In this document: positions 31,609 through 39,989 of the stretch, piece after piece
Layout: every line of letters begins with the position of its first letter
How positions within the stretch are numbered: the stretch's first letter is position 1
NCBI GenBank assembly: GCA_017255395.1
Contig: JAFKDC010000016.1
Location: forward strand, 62,001 to 126,000
Origin: Enemella evansiae
GTDB lineage: Bacteria; Pseudomonadota; Alphaproteobacteria; Rhodobacterales; Rhodobacteraceae
DNA length: 64,000 bases
Direction of reading: 5' to 3'
Notes under the pieces: generated by a model
Seen by the model: only the letters and a program-made list of their open reading frames with translations
Database searches by the model: none
What the model was told of the DNA's origin: nothing
Position numbers and translations under genes: made by a program

Positions 31609-32385
31609 TCAGCGACCCTCGTAGACCGCCGGGCGCTTCTCCATGAAGGCCACGACGCCTTCCTTGAAGTCGCGGGTCTTGCCGCATTCGCCCTGAAGCT
31701 TCGACTCGACGGCCAGCTGCGCCTGCAGATCGTTGTCGAAGGAGGCGCGCATCGCCTGTTTCACCCGGGCATAGGCGGCGGTCGGCCCCTTGGCCAGATG
31801 CGCCGCCCGCGCCGCGATGTGCCCGGCAAAGGCCTCGTCCGCGACCGCTTCCCAGATCAGGCCCCAGTCGTCCGCCTGCTTGGCGGTGATCTTCTCGGCA
31901 AACAGCGCGGCGCCCATGGCCTTGGCCAGCCCCATCTGGCGCGGCAGGAACCATGTGCCGCCCGCGTCCGGGATCAGGCCGATGCGGGTGAACGCCTGAA
32001 GGAAGAAGGCGCTTTCGGTGGCGATCACCACATCCGCCGACAGCGCAAGGTTGGCCCCTGCCCCGGCGGCGGCGCCGTTGACCGCCGAGATCGTCGGCAC
32101 CGGGCAGTCGAAGATGGCGCGCAGCATCGGCACGTATTCGTCGCGCAGCGTGCGCTCCAGATCGAGGTTCGCGGCATTGGCCCGATCGCCCAGATCCTGC
32201 CCCGAGCAAAAGGCCCGCCCCGCGCCGGTCAGCACCACGACCCGCGCTTCGCGCCCGCCGGTGGTGACCGCATCGGTGATCTCGGCCCGCATCTGGGTGT
32301 TGAGCGCGTTCATCACGTCCGGGCGGTTCAGTGTCACCGTGGCGACGTCGTTTTCCACCGCGTAGGTGATCATCTCGTACTGCAT
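31609..32385 (-). CDS. Enoyl-CoA hydratase/isomerase family protein (PaaG-like)
   Basis: 258 residues, the crotonase fold. NRPDVMNALNTQM, the oxyanion-hole segments RAFCSGQDLGD and VNGAAAGAGANLALSADVVI, and IGLIPDAGGTWFLPR. The segment SGQDLGDR and the Asp at the glutamate position resemble 1,2-epoxyphenylacetyl-CoA isomerases (PaaG) rather than typical short-chain hydratases. No other phenylacetate genes are near, so substrate is unclear. Single gene. Confidence 0.85.
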   Translation of the reverse strand: MQYEMITYAVENDVATVTLNRPDVMNALNTQMRAEITDAVTTGGREARVVVLTGAGRAFCSGQDLGDRANAANLDLERTLRDEYVPMLRAIFDCPVPTISAVNGAAAGAGANLALSADVVIATESAFFLQAFTRIGLIPDAGGTWFLPRQMGLAKAMGAALFAEKITAKQADDWGLIWEAVADEAFAGHIAARAAHLAKGPTAAYARVKQAMRASFDNDLQAQLAVESKLQGECGKTRDFKEGVVAFMEKRPAVYEGR

Positions 32386-32476
32386 TCAAGCGGCCTCCCG
32401 TTGTCTCGCGGGCATGAAACACCGCGCACGGGGGAATGGCAAAGCGAAACGCGGCGTCACGGGCCGGTGGCCCCTG

Positions 32477-32965
32477 TCAGCCCTTCAGCAGCTCTTCGAG
32501 CCGTTTGCGTTCCGCCTCGTTCAGCCCCTCTTCAGTGAGGGGCTGCGCGCTGGCCCGGCGGCGCAGGTAAAGCACCGCCACCATCAGCGCGGCGAGGAAA
32601 AGCAAGGGACCCGCGGCCCAGAGCAGCCAGTTCCAGCCGCCGGTTGTGGGCCGCAGAAGCACGAACTCGCCGTAGCGGGCCACGATGAAATCGACCGCCT
32701 CTTCGTTGCTGTCACCGGCCACCAGCCGCTCGCGCACCAGCAGACGCAGGTCGCGGGCCAGAGAGGCGTTGCTTTCGTCGATGCTTTCGTTCTGGCAGAC
32801 GAGGCAGCGCAGGCCCGCGCTGATGTCGCGGGCGCGCGCTTCCAGCGCCGGATCGTCCAGCACCTCGTCGGGCTGGACCGCCAGCGCAACCGTGGCGACC
32901 AGCGCGAAAAGCGCGGCAAGGATGGCGGACGGGGTGCCCCGCCACGGGCGCAGCAGCCGGGTCAT
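32477..32965 (-). CDS. ccmH: Cytochrome c maturation protein CcmH/CycL
   Basis: 162 residues. N-terminal signal or anchor (AILAALFALVATVALA), then the redox motif LRCLVCQNESI (LRCxxCQ), and a membrane helix (WLLWAAGPLLFLAALMVAVL). It reduces apocytochrome heme-binding cysteines in the periplasm for the CcmFH ligase. ATG overlaps the ccmF stop by 4 bases. Confidence 0.95.
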   Translation of the reverse strand: MTRLLRPWRGTPSAILAALFALVATVALAVQPDEVLDDPALEARARDISAGLRCLVCQNESIDESNASLARDLRLLVRERLVAGDSNEEAVDFIVARYGEFVLLRPTTGGWNWLLWAAGPLLFLAALMVAVLYLRRRASAQPLTEEGLNEAERKRLEELLKG

Positions 32966-34929
32966 TCCGCGGGCACCCCCTGCGCCGGGGCGCTCTTGCG
33001 GGCGCCTGCGGCAACACGGTAGCGGCGGTCCGAGAGGCTGAGAAACCCGCCGAGCGCCATCAGGATGGAGCCGCCCCAGATCCAGTTGGCCAGCGGCTTG
33101 ATATAGGTCCGCATGACCCAGCCGCCGTCCTGCTGCGGATCGCCGATCACCACGTAGACATCGCGCAGGAAGCGGTAGTCGATGGCCGCCTCTGTGGTTG
33201 GCATCTGCGCCACCGGGTAGTTGCGCTTTTCCGGGTGCAGGGTCGCGATCTCGCGGCCCGCCTGCATCAGCGTGACGGTGGCCATGGTCGAGTTGTAGTT
33301 CGGCCCCTGCACCCGCTGCACGTCATCCAGCCGCAGCGTGAAGCCGCCCACGTCGTAGGATTCGCCCAGTTGCGCGACGCGGATGTCCTCTTGCTGCCAG
33401 GCCATCAGCCCGGCAACGCCCAGCATGGTGATGCCAAGCCCGCTGTGCGCCACCGCCTTGCCCCACTCGGCGCGCGGCAGGCGCAACAGCCGCGACAGGT
33501 CGCGCGTCTGGCCGGTGCGCCCGATCAGGTCGGTCACCGCGCCCGTCACCAGCCAGGTGCCAAGGAAGACGCCGACCGGCCCCATCAGCGAGCGCCCGGT
33601 CTGCATCGCCCAGACCAGCCCCGCCAGCGCCACCGCCAGTCCGAAGGCCGGTGCAAGCTGCCGCAGCACGCGGCCCGGCTTTGCCCGTTTCCAGCTGAGC
33701 ATCGCGGCCACTGGCAGGACGATGCCAAGCACCACCATGAAGGGCGTGAAGGCCATGTTGAAGAAGGGCGGCCCGACCGAGAGTTTCCGGTCGAAGGCCA
33801 TTTCGGCCACCAGCGGCCAGATCGTGCCGACGAAGACCACCAGCGACGAGACCGCCAGCAGGATGTTGTTCAGGACCAGCCCGCTTTCGCGGCTGACGAC
33901 GCCGAAGACGCCCTTGGCTTCCATCGTCTGCGCCCGCGCGGCGAAGAGGGTCAGCGCGCCGCCGGTGAAGAAGACGAGGATCATCAGGATGAACAGGCCC
34001 CGCTCGGGGTCGTTGGCGAAGGCATGGACCGAGGTCAGCACGCCCGAGCGCACGATGAAGGTGCCGATCAGCGAGAAGCCGAAGGCCAGGATCGCCAGCA
34101 GCACGGTCCAGCTTTTCAGCGCTTCGCGTTTCTCGACCACGATGGCGGAATGCAGCAGCGCGGCGGCAAAGAGCCACGGCATGAAGGACGCGTTCTCCAC
34201 CGGGTCCCAGAACCAGAAGCCGCCCCAGCCGAGTTCGTAGTAGGCCCACCACGATCCCAGCGCGATGCCGATGGTCAGGAAGACCCAAGAGACCAGCGTC
34301 CAGGGCCGGACCCAGCGGCCCCATGCCGCGTCCACACGGCCCTCGATCAGCGCGGCGACCGCAAAGCTGAAGCAGATCGAGAGGCCCACGTAGCCGAGGT
34401 AGAGGAAGGGCGGATGGAAGGCGAGGCCCGGGTCCTGCAAGAGCGGGTTCAGGTCCTGCCCGTCGAAGGGCGGCTCGCCCAGCCGCATGAAGGGGTTCGA
34501 GGTAAAGAGGATAAAGGCGAAGAAGGCCGCCGCGACCGAGGATTGCACCGCCAGCACCCGCGCCCGCAGCGTCGGCGGCAGGTTGCCCCCGAACCAGGCC
34601 GCCATGGCGCCGAACAGCGCGAGGATCAGCACCCAAAGCAGCATCGAGCCCTCGTGATTCCCCCAGACGCCCGAGATCTTGTAGATCATCGGCTTGGCGG
34701 AATGGCTGTTCAGCACCACCAGCCGCAGCGAGAAATCCGAGGTCACGAAGGCATAGGTCAGCGCCGCGAAGCTGGCCGCGACCAGCAGGAATTGCGCCGT
34801 GGCCGCCGGTTCGGCCACGGCCATCCAGCCGGGCCAGCGTTTGTGCGCGCCGATCAGGGGCACGACCATCTGCACGATGGAGACGAGAAAGGCGAGGACA
34901 AGCGCGAAATGGCCGAGTTCTGTGATCAT
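32962..34929 (-). CDS. ccmF: Heme lyase CcmF
   Basis: 655 residues from ATG 34929, with about 14 membrane helices. The tryptophan-rich heme-handling motif WGGFWFWDPVEN is present, with SMLLWVLILALFGA and conserved histidines. It joins heme to apocytochrome c with CcmH, the next gene. ccmE and ccmI, often near, are not in the window. Transcribed ccmF-ccmH. Confidence 0.97.
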   Translation of the reverse strand: MITELGHFALVLAFLVSIVQMVVPLIGAHKRWPGWMAVAEPAATAQFLLVAASFAALTYAFVTSDFSLRLVVLNSHSAKPMIYKISGVWGNHEGSMLLWVLILALFGAMAAWFGGNLPPTLRARVLAVQSSVAAAFFAFILFTSNPFMRLGEPPFDGQDLNPLLQDPGLAFHPPFLYLGYVGLSICFSFAVAALIEGRVDAAWGRWVRPWTLVSWVFLTIGIALGSWWAYYELGWGGFWFWDPVENASFMPWLFAAALLHSAIVVEKREALKSWTVLLAILAFGFSLIGTFIVRSGVLTSVHAFANDPERGLFILMILVFFTGGALTLFAARAQTMEAKGVFGVVSRESGLVLNNILLAVSSLVVFVGTIWPLVAEMAFDRKLSVGPPFFNMAFTPFMVVLGIVLPVAAMLSWKRAKPGRVLRQLAPAFGLAVALAGLVWAMQTGRSLMGPVGVFLGTWLVTGAVTDLIGRTGQTRDLSRLLRLPRAEWGKAVAHSGLGITMLGVAGLMAWQQEDIRVAQLGESYDVGGFTLRLDDVQRVQGPNYNSTMATVTLMQAGREIATLHPEKRNYPVAQMPTTEAAIDYRFLRDVYVVIGDPQQDGGWVMRTYIKPLANWIWGGSILMALGGFLSLSDRRYRVAAGARKSAPAQGVPAE

Positions 34930-35074
34930 GCCCCGGTTATAGGCCGCACGGACGAACGCGCCAATCACCGAATGGTCGCGGCGCCGATCACTTTGTCGCA
35001 ACACGCGGGCCTGCGGCGACCGGGCCATGGCCCGGCCCCCCTCCTCCCCGGGCAGGCCCGCCGCGCTTTGACCG

Positions 35075-36490
35075 TCAGGCCGCGCCCCGCGCCGCCTGCC
35101 GCGACCTCTGGCCGCTCCAGAGCGCGACACACAGCGCGATCATGGCCAGACCTGCGGCGGTGGCAAAGGTCGCCGAGAAGGCGCGCGAGACATCCGCGAT
35201 CCGGGCCTGCGCCGCGTCCCCGGTTCCCATGACGGCAACGAACAGCGTGGTCATCGCCGAGGCGCCGGTCATCAGGCCAAGGTTACGGGACAGGCCAAGC
35301 AGACCGGACAGGCGCCCGCGCTGCTCTTTCGAGGCCCCCGCCATGACCGCGGTATTGTTGGCCGCCAGGAACATCTGGAAAGCAGGGGTCAGCACGATCA
35401 GCGCGGCGACATAGCCGCCAAGGCCGAACTGGCGCGGCAGCACCGCAAGGCAAAGCAGGCCCAGCATGCTCTGCGCCAGCCCGACAAGCATCATCCGCCG
35501 CGCGCCGTAGCGATCCGTCAGCCGCCCCGCGGGCACCCCCACAAGCGCCCCGACAAGCGGCCCGACCGCCAGAACCAGACCGACCGTGGCCTCGCCCAGC
35601 CCAAGCGAGAAGGTCAGGAAGAACGGGCCGACGACCAGCGTCGCCATCATGACGGTGCCGACCAGCACGTTCATGGCAAAGCCGGCGCCCGTCTTCCTGT
35701 CCAGCAGCACCGCCATCGGCACCAGCGGCGCACTTGCGCGGGTCTCGACGGCCACGAACAGCGCCGCCGCCGCCAGCGCGCCCGCCCCAAGCACCGAGGG
35801 TGACAGCGCAACGCCCGTGGCACCGCCGCTTGTGGCAAGGGAATAGGCCACAAGCACCACGATCAGCACGGCGGTTCCGGGCAGGTCCAGCGCCCTGACC
35901 GGCACCCGGCCCCGCGCGTCGTCTGGCCGGATCGCCAGCAAGGCCAGACCCAGCGCCGCCACGGCGAACCCGGCGAGAAGCCAGAAGGCCATCCGCCAGT
36001 CGCTGACGGCCAGCACGAGACCGCCCAGCGATGGCCCCAGCGCGGTTCCGCCCGCAGAGGTGGTGCCCAGCAGGCCCATGGCCGTGCCCAGCTGCCCGGA
36101 CGGCACCATGTCGCGGGCGATCGACATCGGAAGCGCGATCAGGATCGCCCCGCCCACGCCCTGCACCACACGCCCGAGGATCAGCAGGCCAAGGCTGGGG
36201 GCCATCGCGCTCAGGGCCGAGGCGGCGATGAAGGCGATCAGCCCCAGGATCATCACCCGGCGAAGACCGAACAGATCGCCGAGCCGCCCCGCCGACACGA
36301 TGGTGACCGTCACCGCCATCAGATAGGCCAGCACGACCCATTGCGCCTCTGACACGGTGACGCCGAAGCTGCGGGTCAGCGTCGGCAGCAAGACCGAGGC
36401 GATGCTGATCCCCAGCGAGGCGGTCAGCGAAGCGGCGGCCAGCGCCATCAGGACGGGAAGCGGCGCGCGCGGTGAGGGGGTGTCGGTCAT
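35075..36490 (-). CDS. MFS drug/proton antiporter family transporter
   Basis: 471 residues with about 14 hydrophobic helices. The MFS motif A-like segment GRLGDLFGLRRVMILG and motif C-like GTTSAGGTALGPSLGGLV indicate a drug-export type (DHA2-like). Divergent from a MerR regulator gene over a dyad (36537-36550), so induction by a compound sensed by that regulator is likely. Substrate unknown. Confidence 0.88.
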   Translation of the reverse strand: MTDTPSPRAPLPVLMALAAASLTASLGISIASVLLPTLTRSFGVTVSEAQWVVLAYLMAVTVTIVSAGRLGDLFGLRRVMILGLIAFIAASALSAMAPSLGLLILGRVVQGVGGAILIALPMSIARDMVPSGQLGTAMGLLGTTSAGGTALGPSLGGLVLAVSDWRMAFWLLAGFAVAALGLALLAIRPDDARGRVPVRALDLPGTAVLIVVLVAYSLATSGGATGVALSPSVLGAGALAAAALFVAVETRASAPLVPMAVLLDRKTGAGFAMNVLVGTVMMATLVVGPFFLTFSLGLGEATVGLVLAVGPLVGALVGVPAGRLTDRYGARRMMLVGLAQSMLGLLCLAVLPRQFGLGGYVAALIVLTPAFQMFLAANNTAVMAGASKEQRGRLSGLLGLSRNLGLMTGASAMTTLFVAVMGTGDAAQARIADVSRAFSATFATAAGLAMIALCVALWSGQRSRQAARGAA

Positions 36491-36536
36491 GATGCGGTCT
36501 CTTGCGTTGACGAAAGGTGGCGGCTACCCTGTCACT

Positions 36537-36550
36537 TCAAGTCAACTTGA
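36537..36550. promoter_or_regulatory. MerR-family operator, SoxR-box-like dyad
   Basis: TCAAGT-CA-ACTTGA, a perfect inverted repeat. On the minus strand it reads CCTCAAGTTGACTTGAAG, close to the SoxR box CCTCAAGTTAACTTGAGG. TTGACC just upstream of the dyad on that strand is a candidate -35, which would place the dyad between -35 and -10 of the transporter promoter, the usual arrangement for MerR activators. Confidence 0.7.
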
Positions 36551-36558
36551 GGTCAAGC

Positions 36559-36969
36559 ATGAAACTGCTCGATATCGGTGTCCTGTCGCAACAAAGCGGT
36601 GTCGCCCCCTCGACGCTGCGCTACTACGAGGAAATCGGCCTGATCCGGTCGGTCGGGCGGCATGGGTTGCGGCGGCAGTTCGATACGCAGGCCCTCACCC
36701 AGCTGGCGCTGATTTCGCTGGGCAAGATGGCCGGGTTTTCACTGGGGGACATCAAGGGCATGTTCGCCACCGATGGAACGCCGCAATTGCCCCGGGCAGA
36801 GCTGCGCCTGCGCGCCGATGCGCTGGACGAGCAGATCCGCGACCTGACGCGGCTGCGCGACGCCCTGCGCCACGTGGCCGAGTGCCCCGCCGAAAGCCAC
36901 ATGGAGTGCCCGAAGTTCAAGCGCCTGATGCACTTCGCCTCTCGCACCGCGACCCGAGGCCGGGCATAA
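36559..36969 (+). CDS. MerR-family transcriptional regulator
   Basis: 136 residues. The HTH and wing: GVLSQQSGVAPSTLRYYEEI, then RHGLRRQFDTQAL, then a long dimer helix (LRLRADALDEQIRDLTRL). Cys109 and Cys117 (CPAESHMEC) are in the effector region; the four-Cys [2Fe-2S] pattern of SoxR is absent, so the inducer is not read like SoxR. Start ATG 36559, 8 bases after the dyad. Controls the divergent MFS gene and probably itself. The next gene, a hydrolase homologue, starts 41 bases downstream in the same direction. Confidence 0.87.
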   Translation: MKLLDIGVLSQQSGVAPSTLRYYEEIGLIRSVGRHGLRRQFDTQALTQLALISLGKMAGFSLGDIKGMFATDGTPQLPRAELRLRADALDEQIRDLTRLRDALRHVAECPAESHMECPKFKRLMHFASRTATRGRA

Positions 36970-37009
36970 GCGACCCCGGCAGAATGCCCTTCAGAACAGG
37001 AACGACCCC

Positions 37010-37987
37010 ATGCCCAATGCCCTCTCCGGCCTTCTGGCGGCCCTTCTCCTTGCCACGCCCTGTCTGGCCGACTCGCCTGTCGGGGTGCGGACACTTGCCG
37101 CCGACAGCGGCGATGACCCGCGCCGCCTGTCGCTGTCGGTCTGGTATCCTGCCGAGGGCGGCGGGACCGTGGAAGAGGTCGGCGGCAATGCGGTCTTCAT
37201 GGGGCAACCGGCCCATCGCGATGCGGCCATGGCACCGGGGCAGTACCCCCTTGTGCTGATCTCGCACGGCGGGTTGCGCTCGGCGGCGGATTCCGGGGCC
37301 TGGCTGAGCGGTCGGCTTGCCGAAAAAGGCTTTGTCGTGGTCGAAGTGAACGGCCCGCGCCCCGACAGCGCCGCCGGTGCCGTGGACGAGATCTGGCGGC
37401 GCCCGCAGGATGTGTCGCGCGCGCTGGACCGGGTTCTGCAGGACCCGGCCCTGTACGCGATGGTCGATCCGGCGCGGATCGCCGTTGCGGGACATGCGCT
37501 TGGCGGCACCGCCGCCCTGGCCCTGGGCGGCGGCCGGATCGACGCCGATGCCTTTGTTTCGGCCTGCACCGCCGAGACCGAGGGCCCGGATTGCGGCTGG
37601 TTCAGGGCGCAGGGCGTCGCTTTGGCCGAGGTCGATCGCGGGATGCTGGACCACGCGCATCGCGACCCCCGGATCGGGACCGCCATCGCCATCGACCCGG
37701 AGTATGCCGATGTCTTCCGGGCCCCCAGCCTGACCGAACAAGGCACGAAGATCCGGGTGATCTGGCTGGGCGCGCCGGAACACCCGCACATCGCCGAGGC
37801 CGGGGTGGCGCAGACGGTGATCGGGACCGCGACGACCTACGACGCCTTCCCCGCCTGCACGCCGAAGGGCACCTTCATTCTGGCGGAAGACGGGGGCGAT
37901 ACGACCCTGTGCGACACCGAGGCCGCCGCCCGCGCAAGCATCCATGACGACATCGCGGAGCGTATCCGCACGGCTCTCGACCAGTAG
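37010..37987 (+). CDS. Alpha/beta hydrolase-fold protein with Ala at the nucleophile position
   Basis: 325 residues with a Sec signal (LSGLLAALLLATPCLA). The fold matches the dienelactone hydrolase/PAF-acetylhydrolase-like group: VWYPAEGGG, YPLVLISHGG, then the nucleophile elbow IAVAGHALGGTAALALGGG. Where the family has G-H-S-x-G, this gene has G-H-A-L-G: Ala163 in place of Ser, codon GCG, one base from TCG. His-containing strands and extra Cys pairs are kept. The product should fold and be exported but lack normal serine hydrolysis. It may be a binding protein or a recently inactivated enzyme. It follows the MerR gene and may be co-transcribed. Confidence 0.8.
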   Translation: MPNALSGLLAALLLATPCLADSPVGVRTLAADSGDDPRRLSLSVWYPAEGGGTVEEVGGNAVFMGQPAHRDAAMAPGQYPLVLISHGGLRSAADSGAWLSGRLAEKGFVVVEVNGPRPDSAAGAVDEIWRRPQDVSRALDRVLQDPALYAMVDPARIAVAGHALGGTAALALGGGRIDADAFVSACTAETEGPDCGWFRAQGVALAEVDRGMLDHAHRDPRIGTAIAIDPEYADVFRAPSLTEQGTKIRVIWLGAPEHPHIAEAGVAQTVIGTATTYDAFPACTPKGTFILAEDGGDTTLCDTEAAARASIHDDIAERIRTALDQ

Positions 37988-38150
37988 CCCGCGCCCCTGA
38001 CGGGGCACCGACTGCCGGGACGGGGCACCTTGTGACTCCGGCAGGTGTTTGGCGGGGAGCCTAGCGGAGGTTGCGACATGTCGGGGCACCTGTTGGCCTG
38101 CGCTCCGGCCCCTCGCTACAGGCCGCCCGGCCTGTCGCGCCCATGAAAAA

Positions 38151-38176
38151 CGCCCCCGCGATATTTCGCGAGGGCG
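38151..38176 (-). terminator. Terminator of the lysis gene pair
   Basis: A 10-bp stem (CGCCCTCGCG/CGCGGGGGCG on the minus strand, one G-U pair) with a six-base loop is followed by five T residues on the minus strand. Confidence 0.8.
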
Positions 38177-38201
38177 CCGGATCACCTCATACGGGCATGC
38201 G

Positions 38202-38768
38202 TCAGGCCGCGTTGCGCGCCGCCTGCCAGTCGCGCAGCGCGGGATTGTCGGCTGGCATCTCACCCACCGGGCCGGGCAGCGCCCCAGCCTCGGGCGCGTC
38301 CTCCCGCAGGGCCTCGACCGCGCGGACCGTCTGCACGACCTGCGGCACCGCCGCCATGGTGGCGGCCAGATCGCGCTGGAAATCCTGCCCCTTCGCCTGA
38401 TGCCGGGCGCCGAAGTAGAAGCTGACGATGGCCGCCAGAAGCCACCACAGCGGCTCCGGCACCAGCGCGATGCCGGTCATGCGCGCGGCGAACCAGATCG
38501 GGTCGACCATGGCCGCCACGAAGAGCCCCAGCGTACCCAGCGCCATGGCCGGGCGCGGGATGCGGTTCAGCGCGTCCATCAGGCGGTCGAAACAGCCCCG
38601 GCGCACCACCTTGAACTCACTGGAGAACTGCGCCAGCGCGGCGGATTGCATCGCCTGCCCGCGCCCGGCCTCGTTCTCGGCGTTGACGCGGAAGACCTCT
38701 GCCGTCTCGGCGATCACGTTGCGCCCCGATCCGAAGACCACGCCCAGAATTCTCTCGATCAACCCCAT
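38202..38768 (-). CDS. Holin-family protein (GTA-type lysis holin)
   Basis: 188 residues. A polar N-terminus (MGLIERILGVVFGSGRNVIAE, with a short hydrophobic stretch) and two membrane helices (MALGTLGLFVAAMVDPIWFA and WWLLAAIVSFYFGAR), as in the 3TM holin family. A long soluble tail follows. It opens the inner membrane so the endolysin reaches peptidoglycan. Its start overlaps the stop of the endolysin gene, and both match the unlinked lysis pair of the Rhodobacter capsulatus gene transfer agent. No other GTA structural genes are in the window. Confidence 0.8.
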   Translation of the reverse strand: MGLIERILGVVFGSGRNVIAETAEVFRVNAENEAGRGQAMQSAALAQFSSEFKVVRRGCFDRLMDALNRIPRPAMALGTLGLFVAAMVDPIWFAARMTGIALVPEPLWWLLAAIVSFYFGARHQAKGQDFQRDLAATMAAVPQVVQTVRAVEALREDAPEAGALPGPVGEMPADNPALRDWQAARNAA

Positions 38769-39382
38769 GCCGCGACCCTCGCCTGAAACTGCGCCTCCGT
38801 CAGGTGATAACGCGGCGCGATGAACTCTTCGGCGCGCCGGATCCAGCCGCCCTTGCCGCCCGCGCGGCTGCGCGCGTATTTGCGCGAGGCCGGGCGCTGG
38901 TCGGCCAGCGCGAAGTAGTAGTTGCGCCGCGCGATCCCGTAGGCGTCGGTAAGGTGGTCGGGCGCCTTGGCATAGGCCCGCGCCGCCGCGCCGATGGTCT
39001 GCGGGCCGATGACACCGTCCACCGCCACCCGCTCTGCCATCTGGTTCAGCAGGCGCTGGAGGATCTTCACCGCGTTGGTGCCCGCGTTCACATACATGTC
39101 GAAGACGGTTGCGTGCAGCGCCTCGGGCAGTTCCGCGATGCGGGGGCGCATGAAATAATGGGTCAGGAAGATCTCGACCGCCTGCTCGTGCCCCAGCCGC
39201 TTGACGTCCTCGGCATCCACGTCGCCGTCGCCGTCCAGATCCAGCCCCAGCCTGCGCATGGTGTGGATCGTGACGCCGTGCTTGGTGGCGCCGCCGGGAT
39301 CGTCCGGGTCGTTGACATAGCCGCCCTCGCGGGCAACGATCTGCCCGGCCAGCTGCCGGACCCTGTTCTGGAATGTCGACAT
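38759..39382 (-). CDS. Endolysin, GH108-type N-acetylmuramidase
   Basis: 207 residues. Glycoside hydrolase family 108 features: EGGYVNDPDDPGGATKHGVT with the catalytic Glu at the EGGY motif, FLTHYFMRPRIAELPEAL, and VDGVIGPQTIGAAAR. A C-terminal peptidoglycan-binding-like part (KGGWIRRAEEFIAPRYHL) follows. No signal peptide, so it depends on the holin. Stop overlaps the holin start by 10 bases. In R. capsulatus the same pair releases gene transfer agent particles and is under CtrA control. I see one TTAA half-site (39436-39439), not a full CtrA box. Confidence 0.87.
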   Translation of the reverse strand: MSTFQNRVRQLAGQIVAREGGYVNDPDDPGGATKHGVTIHTMRRLGLDLDGDGDVDAEDVKRLGHEQAVEIFLTHYFMRPRIAELPEALHATVFDMYVNAGTNAVKILQRLLNQMAERVAVDGVIGPQTIGAAARAYAKAPDHLTDAYGIARRNYYFALADQRPASRKYARSRAGGKGGWIRRAEEFIAPRYHLTEAQFQARVAAWG

Positions 39383-39465
39383 TCTTGTGCTCCTGCTCGC
39401 CGATTTGCGACGCGCCGGAGCATCCGGCCCCGATGTTAAACAATCCTCCGAGGAGCGTTCGATCC

Positions 39466-39900
39466 ATGACCGCAGACGAGATCATCGCCCTTCTGGATCT
39501 CGAACCGCATCCCGAGGGCGGGCATTACCGCCAGACCTGGGTCGCCGGGGCCGCGCCGGGTGAGCGTCCCGCCGGAACCTGCATCTATTTCCTGCTGAAG
39601 GGGGGCGAGCGCAGCCATTGGCACCGGGTCGATGCGACGGAGATCTGGCACTTCCACGCCGGTTCACCCCTGACCCTTTCGGTCTCGGCCACCGACGACG
39701 GGCCGCGCCGCGACAGCACGCTTGGCCCGGATCTCGCCTCGGGCGCGCGGCCGCAGCTGATCGTTCCCGAAGGCCACTGGCAGGCTGCATCCTGCCCGCA
39801 GGGCTGGACGCTGGTCAGCTGCACCGTCTCGCCGGGGTTCCGCTTCGACGGCTTCACCCTTGCCCAGCCGGGTTTCGACATTCCTGCCGGGACGGGCTGA
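39466..39900 (+). CDS. DUF985-type cupin protein
   Basis: 144 residues; ATG 39466 after AGGAGCG. The cupin core carries GERSHWHRVDATEIWHFHAG with a metal-binding set of His and Glu, preceded by the family block PHPEGGHYRQTW and followed by VPEGHWQAAS. Members are single-domain jelly-roll proteins of unknown enzymatic role. Divergent from the endolysin gene with 83 bases between. Confidence 0.88.
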   Translation: MTADEIIALLDLEPHPEGGHYRQTWVAGAAPGERPAGTCIYFLLKGGERSHWHRVDATEIWHFHAGSPLTLSVSATDDGPRRDSTLGPDLASGARPQLIVPEGHWQAASCPQGWTLVSCTVSPGFRFDGFTLAQPGFDIPAGTG

Positions 39901-39940
39901 CACGGCGGCGACACCGCAGAGGACACCCCCAGACGACAAA

Positions 39941-39965
39941 GCGCCCGGACACGGAGTCCGGGCGC
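39941..39965. terminator. Terminator between cupin gene and PRC-barrel gene
   Basis: A perfect 10-bp stem GCGCCCGGAC/GTCCGGGCGC with a five-base loop. TTTG follows on the minus strand, so it fits the end of the minus-strand PRC-barrel gene best. It lies between convergent stops. Confidence 0.75.
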
Positions 39966-39989
39966 CTGTCGTTCAGTCCTGTCGGACCG

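Noticed and set aside
36559-36969. Calling the MerR gene soxR
   Set aside because: The operator is SoxR-like, but the protein lacks the four-cysteine [2Fe-2S] pattern.
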